The position numbers and the translations under genes are program-made. This document shows positions 1 to 8,393 of a stretch of DNA of 8,393 nt, piece after piece; the stretch's first letter is position 1, and each line of letters opens with the position of its first letter. The notes below the pieces were generated by a model. The model was not told the DNA's origin. It searched no databases and worked only from the letters and a program-made list of their open reading frames with translations. Origin of the DNA: Micrococcales bacterium (GTDB taxonomy: Bacteria > Actinomycetota > Actinomycetes > S36-B12); assembly GCA_002694095.1 (NCBI GenBank), contig NZLD01000059.1, forward strand, positions 3,156-11,548. Reading direction: 5' to 3'.

Positions 1-806
1 CCGCTCGAGAGCACCGCGGCCTGGCGCTCGATCTCGAAACGGACGGCGCGCTCCACGCTGCGTAGCGAATTGACGTTCTTGGTCTCCGATCGCGTTCCCC
101 ACGGTTCCCCCGGCGGAGCCAGGGAGACATTCACGTCGCACCGCAACGATCCTTGATCCATTCGAACGTCGGAGACTCCCAGCGCTCGCATCAAGTCACG
201 CAGTTCGGTGACGTAGGCCCGCGCCACCAGCGGTGCGAGTTCGCCGGCACCAACGATCGGTTTCGTCACGATTTCGATTAACGGAATCCCGGCACGGTTG
301 TAATCGACCAGGGAGTAGTCGGCGCCGTGGATGCGTCCGGTGTCACCACCCGCGTGGGTCAACTTTCCGGTGTCTTCTTCCATGTGGACGCGTTCGATCT
401 CCACACGGAATTCCCGCGGACCATCGTCTGTGGCGACCACGACGTCCAGGTAGCCATCGACGCACAAGGGCTCGTCGTATTGGCTCACCTGATAGTCCTT
501 CGGCATATCGGGGTAGAAGTAGTTCTTGCGAGCAAACCGGCACCACGACGCGATCGAGCAGTTCAATGACAGGCCCATCCGGATCGTCGACTCGATAGCC
601 GACGCGTTCACCACCGGCATCGATCCAGGCAAACCCAGGCAGACCGGGCAGACATGCGTGTTGGGATCGCCTCCGAACTCCGCCGAGCAGGAGCAGAACA
701 TTTTGGACGCGGTCCCTAATTCCACGTGCGTCTCGAGCCCCAGTACCGGCTCGAACGCAGCCAACGCGTCGTCGAACTTCATCCGTTCGATGGCTGAGGC
801 GCTCAT
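1..806 (-). CDS. gatB: Aspartyl/glutamyl-tRNA amidotransferase subunit B, 3' end cut by window edge
   Basis: This is the tRNA-binding kinase subunit of cytoplasmic GatCAB. In the known family it phosphorylates the side chain of Glu on tRNA-Gln (or Asp on tRNA-Asn) with ATP, so that ammonia from GatA can amidate it. The frame is open from the ATG at 806 to base 1, giving 268 codons of a protein that is usually about 480-500 residues, so roughly the C-terminal half lies outside the window. Visible signatures are [10 protein letters not shown] (residues 23-32), the zinc cysteines C38 and C40 (FCSC) with C53 and C56 (CPVC), [12 protein letters not shown] (56-67), the [18 protein letters not shown] segment, and further on HMEEDTGK and [14 protein letters not shown]. 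The ATG overlaps the gatA stop as ATGA, and a strong AGGAGGT lies 9 nt upstream. No frameshift is seen. Identification is firm. Confidence 0.97.
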   Translation of the reverse strand, partial: MSASAIERMKFDDALAAFEPVLGLETHVELGTASKMFCSCSAEFGGDPNTHVCPVCLGLPGSMPVVNASAIESTIRMGLSLNCSIASWCRFARKNYFYPDMPKDYQVSQYDEPLCVDGYLDVVVATDDGPREFRVEIERVHMEEDTGKLTHAGGDTGRIHGADYSLVDYNRAGIPLIEIVTKPIVGAGELAPLVARAYVTELRDLMRALGVSDVRMDQGSLRCDVNVSLAPPGEPWGTRSETKNVNSLRSVERAVRFEIERQAAVLSS

Positions 807-2311
807 AGGGCAGGGACCTCCTCGATCAGTGCGTGTCCACGCTTGTCGAGGAGCGCCTGTTCGAGAGCGGCACCCACCCGATAGAGGCGATCATCTGTTT
901 GCGCGGGAGCCATGATCTGTAGACCTACCGGAAGGTCGTCCTCGCGAGCCAGGCCGATGGGAACGGACATCGCACAATTGCCGGCGAGGTTGACCGGGAT
1001 GGTGGCGATGTCGTTCAAGTACATCGCCAAAGGATCATCGACCTTCTCGCCGATGGTGAAGGCGGTGGTGGGCGTGGTCGGCGAAACGAGCACATCCACC
1101 GTTTCGAACGCTGCGGCGAAATCGCGAGAAATCAACGTACGAACCTTCTGCGCTTGGCCGTAGTAGGCGTCGTAGTACCCGCTCGACAGCGCGTAGGTCC
1201 CCAGCATGATTCGACGCTTCACTTCGGCTCCGAAGCCGACCTCACGTGTTCGGGACATGACCTCTTCGACGGACGCCTCGCCGTCATCGCCCGCACGAAG
1301 TCCATAGCGCATGCCATCGAAGCGAGCGAGATTGCTCGATGCTTCTGACGGCAAGATCAAGTAGTAAGCGCCGAGGGCGTAGTCGAAGTGGGGACAGGAG
1401 ACTTCGACCACCTCGGCGCCCAAATCCGTCAGCATCGCGACGGCTGTGTCGAAGCTTTCTCGCACGCCCGGCTGGTAGCCCTCTCCTGAGAGCTCTCGGA
1501 CGAGCCCGATACGCATCCCGCGGATGTCACCGTTACCCGCACCCGCAACCACGTCGGGGACCGGCGCATTGATCGACGTGGAATCGCGCGGGTCGTATCC
1601 GGCAATCACCTCGTGCAAAAGGGCTGCATCCAGGACGCTCCGGGCGCACGGACCCGCTTGGTCCAGCGATGACGCGAGTGCGACGAGCCCGTAGCGAGAC
1701 ACCGCGCCATAGGTCGGCTTCACCCCGACCGTGCCGGTCACCGATGCTGGCTGCCGGATTGATCCACCCGTATCGGTGCCGATGGCCAGGGGCGCCTCGA
1801 ACGCCGCGAGGGCGGCCGCCGATCCACCGCCCGATCCCCCAGGAATGCGCTCGACATCCCACGGGTTGCGGGTCGGGCCATACCCGCTGTGCTCCGTCGA
1901 GGAGCCCATGGCGAACTCATCCATGTTGGTCTTGCCGAGAATGACGACATCGGCTGCCCGCAGCCGTTCGACGATCGTTGAGTCATACGGAGGGCGCCAA
2001 CCCTCGAGGATGCGAGATCCACAGGTGGTCGGGACCCCCCGCATCGTGAGTACATCCTTCAACGCCAGCGGAACCCCGGCGAGGCGACCGAGCTCTTCAC
2101 CCGCGGCACGACGACGATCCACGTCCTGCGCGGTGGCGAGGGCGGCGTCGGTATCTACGTACAAGAACGCGTGGATCGTCCCGTCGACCGCCGAGATTCG
2201 ATCAAGGCAGGCCTGGGTGAGTTCGACCGACGTAATGTCTCCCGCGCTAAGGGCGCTGCTCAGCGTGGCGGCATCTTGCCGAACCAGATCGGCTTCGGAG
2301 GTCACCGACAT
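803..2311 (-). CDS. gatA: Aspartyl/glutamyl-tRNA amidotransferase subunit A (amidase-signature glutaminase)
   Basis: GatA hydrolyses glutamine and channels the ammonia to GatB for transamidation of Glu-tRNA-Gln and Asp-tRNA-Asn. The product is 502 residues, close to the family norm of about 485-500. The amidase-signature triad is complete: K85 (in PLALKD), cis-Ser S160 (in [11 protein letters not shown]) and nucleophile S184 (in [11 protein letters not shown]). Their spacing matches the K79/S154/S178 triad I recall for Staphylococcus GatA, offset by six. Other family segments are [14 protein letters not shown] (127-140), [16 protein letters not shown] and, near the end, the [14 protein letters not shown] region. 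The ATG at 2311 was chosen over the in-frame ATG at 2323 because GAGGA lies 5 nt upstream of 2311, whereas the upstream ATG would overlap gatC and has no ribosome-binding site. One base separates it from the gatC stop, and its TGA overlaps the gatB ATG. Nothing is missing. Confidence 0.97.
   Translation of the reverse strand: MSVTSEADLVRQDAATLSSALSAGDITSVELTQACLDRISAVDGTIHAFLYVDTDAALATAQDVDRRRAAGEELGRLAGVPLALKDVLTMRGVPTTCGSRILEGWRPPYDSTIVERLRAADVVILGKTNMDEFAMGSSTEHSGYGPTRNPWDVERIPGGSGGGSAAALAAFEAPLAIGTDTGGSIRQPASVTGTVGVKPTYGAVSRYGLVALASSLDQAGPCARSVLDAALLHEVIAGYDPRDSTSINAPVPDVVAGAGNGDIRGMRIGLVRELSGEGYQPGVRESFDTAVAMLTDLGAEVVEVSCPHFDYALGAYYLILPSEASSNLARFDGMRYGLRAGDDGEASVEEVMSRTREVGFGAEVKRRIMLGTYALSSGYYDAYYGQAQKVRTLISRDFAAAFETVDVLVSPTTPTTAFTIGEKVDDPLAMYLNDIATIPVNLAGNCAMSVPIGLAREDDLPVGLQIMAPAQTDDRLYRVGAALEQALLDKRGHALIEEVPAL
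816..822 (-). promoter_or_regulatory. Strong Shine-Dalgarno of gatB inside the end of gatA
   Basis: On the minus strand this reads AGGAGGT, close to the ideal anti-16S complement, with 9 nt before the gatB ATG at 806. It lies within the last codons of gatA, so gatB can be initiated on its own as well as by coupling through the ATGA overlap. It is the strongest ribosome-binding site in the window. Confidence 0.8.
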
Positions 2312-2312
2312 G

Positions 2313-2609
2313 TCAGTCCTCATCCAGAATGCGCGGAACGCGGAAGCGGTCGTCTTCCCACGAGGGCGCTCCGGCCTGCACATCCGCACGATCCAAACCT
2401 GGGCGGGCCACGTCCTCGCGGAAGACGTTGGTCATGGGAACCGGGTGCGAGGTCGGGGGGATGTCGTCCGCAGCTACTTCCGATACCCGTTCGACGGCTT
2501 CGACGATCGCGGATAGTTGGTCGGTGTAGTGCGCGGTTTCCTCGTCTGTCAGCTCCAGGCGGGCCAGGTGGGCGAGGTGCTGCACCTGTTCGCGGGTGAT
2601 GTGGGCCAT
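2313..2609 (-). CDS. gatC: Aspartyl/glutamyl-tRNA amidotransferase subunit C
   Basis: GatC is the small belt subunit that wraps GatA and links it to GatB; it stabilises the complex and has no catalytic site of its own. The 98-residue product is the usual size. It opens with the typical helix [17 protein letters not shown] (residues 4-20), followed by the acidic TDEET segment and a second helix (about 26-46) in which the [12 protein letters not shown] stretch is typical. The less conserved C-terminal half contains DVARPGL and the RFRVPRIL segment, matching the family's usual ending. The ATG at 2609 lies 4 bp after the ligA stop with AAGGA 7 nt upstream. A longer in-frame reading into ligA is possible but would add sequence unlike GatC. 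The position directly before gatA supports the call. Confidence 0.95.
   Translation of the reverse strand: MAHITREQVQHLAHLARLELTDEETAHYTDQLSAIVEAVERVSEVAADDIPPTSHPVPMTNVFREDVARPGLDRADVQAGAPSWEDDRFRVPRILDED
2317..2321 (-). promoter_or_regulatory. Shine-Dalgarno deciding the gatA start
   Basis: The minus strand reads GAGGA, 5 nt before the ATG at 2311, inside the last codons of gatC. It favours this ATG over the in-frame ATG four codons earlier, which lacks a comparable purine stretch. Confidence 0.6.
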
Positions 2610-2613
2610 GGCC

Positions 2614-5832
<3,219 letters not shown>

Positions 5833-5836
<4 letters not shown>

Positions 5837-6948
5837 GCTCGCTGCGCTTCTCGTGGGCGCTTCACACCGCTCACCGTGCGTGTCTGGCAGATTCTTCCTG
5901 AGCCGAGAACACGGGAATCGCTGTAGAGCACCACCGTTTGTCCCGTGGCGAGTCCGCGTACGGGTTCGAGCAGAGCGACGTCGATGGTGTCGTCGAGCAT
6001 CCTCGCCTGGGCCGGCACCGGGTGGTGGTGTGCTCGCACTTGGGCACTGACGTGTGACCATTCCACCGTCAACGCCGGGGCTGCCCAGATGACGTGGTCG
6101 GCGACCAGGCCATCGACGTCGAGCATCTCCGGAGAGCCGACGTAGACCGTGTCCGTCGAATCATCAATGTCGACGACGTACCGAGGGCGCCCGTCTTCGC
6201 CGGGAATGCGCAGGTCCAGGCCACGACGCTGGCCGATGGTGACGGTAAACGTGCCCTGATGACTACCCACGTCACGGCCGGTGGAGACATCGACGATGGG
6301 GCCGGGCTTCTCCCCCAGCGCCTTGGTCAAGAAACCCGCGGTATCACCGTCGGGAATGAAGCAGATGTCATGACTGTCCGGCTTCGAGGCCGTGCGTAAG
6401 CCCCGCGCTTCAGCCTCCGCTCGCACATCGCTCTTCAGCGAACCCCCGAGCGGGAAGTAGCAGTGCCGCAGTAGGTTCTGCTCGATGACGGCGAGAACGT
6501 AGGACTGGTCCTTGTCCGCATCCGCCGCGCGATGCAGTTCGGGACCGTCTGCCCCGGACGTGAGCACGGCGTAGTGACCGGTGGCGACTCCGTCGAAGCC
6601 CAACGCCAATGCTCGGTCCAGCACAGCCCGAAACTTGATGTGCTCGTTGCACCGCACGCATGGATTCGGTGTCCGATTGGCTTGGTATTCGGCGAGGAAG
6701 TCATCCATTACTTCCTCGGCGAATTCGGCAGAGAAATCCCAGATATAGAAGGGAATGCCGAGCGCGTCTGCAACTCGGCGCGCATCTCGTGCATCGTCGA
6801 GAGTGCAACAGCCGCGAGACTTTCCCCCGGTGGACTCCGACCGGGCCAGCGCAAGGTGGACTCCGACCACGTCATGGCCTTGATCCACCATTCGAGCCGC
6901 AGCGACCGAAGAATCCACGCCGCCCGAGAGCGCAGCGATGATTCTCAT
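5833..6948 (-). CDS. mnmA: tRNA-specific 2-thiouridylase MnmA
   Basis: MnmA (TrmU) uses ATP to adenylate the C2 oxygen of uridine-34 in tRNA-Glu, -Gln and -Lys, then inserts sulfur from a cysteine persulfide to give 2-thiouridine. The product is 371 residues, normal for the family. It shows the PP-loop SGGVDSS (8-14), the catalytic cysteine C97 in TPNPCVRCN (93-101), TGHYA (123-127), DKDQSYVL (145-152) and the second cysteine C196 in SHDICFIP (192-199). After these come the TIGQRRGL element (237-244) and a C-terminal beta domain. The tail after about residue 357 is basic and not conserved. The ATG at 6948 overlaps the stop of the upstream desulfurase gene as ATGA. This fits sulfur transfer from that enzyme, although a direct partnership is inferred from position. 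The PP-loop, both cysteines and the domain order are intact. Confidence 0.97.
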
Positions 6949-8264
6949 CGATCGACTTCGTTCTCGCGGGCCGCCCGATAGCGGTCGGTCGATACCGACC
7001 CTGCACGACGCGCTCGCTCTACCGCGCCGGGGAGGGCGCGAATGATGGCGGCCACGTCTTCATCGGTAGACGTTCGACCGAAACTGAAGCGAAGCGAGGA
7101 TCGCGCTGTTCGCTCATCGACACCCATCGCGAGGAGAACGTGACTGGGCTCGGGCACCCCTGCGGTGCAGGCCGACCCCGTCGAGCAATCGACGCCTGCG
7201 GCATCGAGCAACATCAGTAGAGCATCCCCCTCGGCGCCGGGAAAAGAAGCGTGCACGTTGCCGGGTAGGCGCGTCGCGGGGTCACCGACCACTGGACCGT
7301 TGATGATCGCGTCTGGAACGACAGAAGCGATTCCTTCTGCCAGCTGGATTTGCAAGCTTCGCAGGTGCGCGGCGTGAGCGGCCTGCTCCTCGACCGCGTG
7401 ATGCACCGCGACGGCGAATGCAGCGGCAGCCGGCGCGTCGAAGGTACCCGATCGAATATCTCGCTCCTGGCCACCACCGTGGGACACGGCAACGAGGCTC
7501 TCGTACGGGTCGACGATCAGGGCCCCGATACCGAACGGGCCGCCCACCTTGTGTCCGCTAATGGTCACGGCCGTCGCACCGAGCTCGGACAGATCCACGG
7601 GGAGTTGGCCGAGCGCCTGCACTGCGTCGGTGTGGAAGGGCACACCCGCGCTCCGGCACGCGGCGGCTATTTCTCGGACGGGCTGGACGGTGCCCACCTC
7701 GTTGTTCGCCCACATGACCGAGACCAGCGCCGTTCGCTCCGCCGCCGACGACAACAACTGATCGATGAAATCCACATCAACTCGGCCGGATGCATCGACC
7801 GGAATCCACCGCACGTCCGCACCCTCGTGCTTGCCGAGCCATTCGACGGGGTCGAGGACGGCGTGGTGCTCGATCGCCGATGCGGCCACGATCGGATCGG
7901 CGACACCCAGTCGCGCCCGACGGGCCCACAAGAGCCCCTTGACGGCGAGGTTGTCGGATTCGGTTCCACCAGAGGTGAAGACGACCGCCGAGGGTCGCGT
8001 GCGCAGATCGTCGGCGATGGATTCCCGAGCCTGTTCCACGATTCTGCGAGCGGCACGACCGGACGCATGCAGGGACGACGGGTTACCAGCAACAGCAGAA
8101 GCATCCAGCCAGGCCTCTCGCGCCTGGGGAAGCAGCGGCGTCGTTGCCGCGTGATCGACGAAGTGCCGGGTGGAGCCATCGGCATCTCCCCCAGCAGCGC
8201 CCCCGCCAGCGCTATGCGCGAACGTCACATCGCGTGCCGAATCCACGTCGGAACCGTTACTCAC
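6945..8264 (-). CDS. Cysteine desulfurase (NifS/IscS family, PLP-dependent)
   Basis: The enzyme removes sulfur from L-cysteine, giving alanine and an enzyme persulfide used for tRNA thiolation or Fe-S assembly. The product is 439 residues; the recognisable core starts near residue 33 (RHFVDHAATTPL), so there is a 32-residue Gly/Ala/Asp-rich N-terminal extension. Core motifs are GNPSSLHASGR (60-70), SGGTESDN (98-105), the PLP-stacking H133 (IEHHAV), NNEVGT (187-192), D213 and Q216 in HTDAVQ, the PLP lysine K239 in SGHKVGGP, RSGTFDAP (271-278) and the persulfide cysteine C366 in STGSACTAG. The GTG at 8264 is the first start in this frame after the etfA end; further GTGs at 8246 and 8228 are possible and would remove 6 or 12 residues. 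No ribosome-binding site precedes any of them. Whether it should be named iscS or nifS cannot be decided from sequence; its place before mnmA points to tRNA thiolation. Confidence 0.95.
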   Translation of the reverse strand: MSNGSDVDSARDVTFAHSAGGGAAGGDADGSTRHFVDHAATTPLLPQAREAWLDASAVAGNPSSLHASGRAARRIVEQARESIADDLRTRPSAVVFTSGGTESDNLAVKGLLWARRARLGVADPIVAASAIEHHAVLDPVEWLGKHEGADVRWIPVDASGRVDVDFIDQLLSSAAERTALVSVMWANNEVGTVQPVREIAAACRSAGVPFHTDAVQALGQLPVDLSELGATAVTISGHKVGGPFGIGALIVDPYESLVAVSHGGGQERDIRSGTFDAPAAAAFAVAVHHAVEEQAAHAAHLRSLQIQLAEGIASVVPDAIINGPVVGDPATRLPGNVHASFPGAEGDALLMLLDAAGVDCSTGSACTAGVPEPSHVLLAMGVDERTARSSLRFSFGRTSTDEDVAAIIRALPGAVERARRAGSVSTDRYRAARENEVDR

Positions 8265-8270
8265 TATCCG

Positions 8271-8276
8271 ATGGTA
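8271..8276 (-). promoter_or_regulatory. Possible -10 element for a leaderless desulfurase transcript
   Basis: The minus strand reads TACCAT, which fits the actinobacterial TAnnnT pattern, and ends 6 nt before the GTG at 8264. Transcription would then start at or next to the start codon, which would explain the missing Shine-Dalgarno. No convincing -35 hexamer is seen, and such hexamers are common by chance, so this is tentative. Confidence 0.25.
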
Positions 8277-8294
8277 GCCAGGAACAGCGACCGA

Positions 8295-8393
8295 TCAGTT
8301 CGAGCGGCTGTCGATCTCGTCGGTCAATTGGGGAACGACCTCGAAGAGGTCTCCGACCACGCCGAAGTCAGCAAGCTCGAACAGCGGTGCTTC
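8295..8393 (-). CDS. etfA: Electron transfer flavoprotein alpha subunit, C-terminal 32 residues only
   Basis: The frame enters from the window edge and ends with TGA at 8295. The 32 residues visible contain FELADFGVVGDLFEVVPQL, which is the very conserved end of the FAD-binding C-terminal domain of EtfA/FixB. The domain shuttles electrons from acyl-CoA and other dehydrogenases to the quinone pool through FAD, together with EtfB. EtfA genes stand just upstream of the cysteine desulfurase in many actinobacteria, which agrees with this call. The last residues (DEIDSRSN) end where family members usually end. Thirty bases separate it from the next gene; I see no hairpin terminator there, so readthrough into the downstream genes is likely. 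The rest of the gene, and any etfB before it, are outside the window. Confidence 0.88.
   Translation of the reverse strand, partial: EAPLFELADFGVVGDLFEVVPQLTDEIDSRSN

Noticed and set aside
156..181. Possible pseudogene or frameshift in gatB
   Set aside because: Translating the minus strand base by base gives continuous GatB-like sequence through this part ([15 protein letters not shown]), with no break.
233..915. Overlapping plus-strand open frames near the left end, which at first hide a minus-strand gene
   Set aside because: The minus-strand frame is open from 806 to the edge and translates to a typical GatB N-terminal half; the plus-strand products resemble nothing known.
1731..2516. Plus-strand open frame of 261 codons across the gatA/gatC junction
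   Set aside because: Low-complexity Ser/Arg/Ala-rich product opposite two well-identified genes; a shadow of their codon bias.
5837..6061. N-terminal extension of the MetE-like protein beyond the GTG at 5836
   Set aside because: The added residues are Arg/Pro-rich, lie entirely within mnmA and precede the family's normal N-terminus (TGIGS). The GTGA overlap gives a natural start.
8265..8294. Terminator or small RNA in the gap between etfA and the desulfurase
   Set aside because: Only 30 bp, with no stable inverted repeat or T-run on the minus strand.

Overview
The window is a compact, G+C-rich (about 60% by eye) stretch of bacterial chromosome in which every supported gene lies on the minus strand, so transcription runs from high to low coordinates. 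The gene order etfA, NifS/IscS-type cysteine desulfurase, mnmA, MetE-C-like protein, ligA, gatC, gatA, gatB is a well-known core arrangement of Actinomycetota; mycobacteria and relatives keep the same order with some insertions. The G+C bias, GTG starts, tight overlaps and an actinobacterial-type GatB and LigA agree with this. I cannot place the organism below phylum or class level.

Layout in transcription order: the last 32 codons of etfA (8393-8295); a 30-bp gap holding a possible -10 box; cysteine desulfurase (8264-6945); mnmA (6948-5833), overlapping the desulfurase by 4 bp; a cobalamin-independent methionine synthase-like protein (5836-4793), overlapping mnmA by 4 bp; ligA (4800-2614), overlapping by 8 bp; gatC (2609-2313) after 4 bp; gatA (2311-803) after 1 bp; and gatB (806-1), overlapping gatA by 4 bp and running off the window. 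No stretch longer than 30 bp lacks a gene. I see no tRNA or rRNA gene, mobile element, CRISPR array, riboswitch or intrinsic terminator.

The genes fall into two tRNA-related functions plus DNA ligation. The desulfurase can supply persulfide sulfur to MnmA, which makes 2-thiouridine at the wobble position of tRNA-Glu, -Gln and -Lys. GatCAB converts mischarged Glu-tRNA-Gln (and usually Asp-tRNA-Asn) to the correct aminoacyl-tRNA. LigA is the essential NAD-dependent replicative ligase. The overlaps and 1-4 bp gaps suggest one polycistronic unit with translational coupling.

This is mainly an ordinary housekeeping region and I do not see a new multi-gene system. The most interesting point is in the MetE-like protein: the residues at three positions that bind catalytic zinc in MetE are Arg, Ala and Ser instead of His, Cys and Cys, and a new CxxC pair sits next to the lost HxC site. 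This suggests a non-catalytic protein or one with a changed metal or redox site. A charged insertion in the LigA nucleotidyltransferase domain and a possibly leaderless GTG start for the desulfurase are lesser points.
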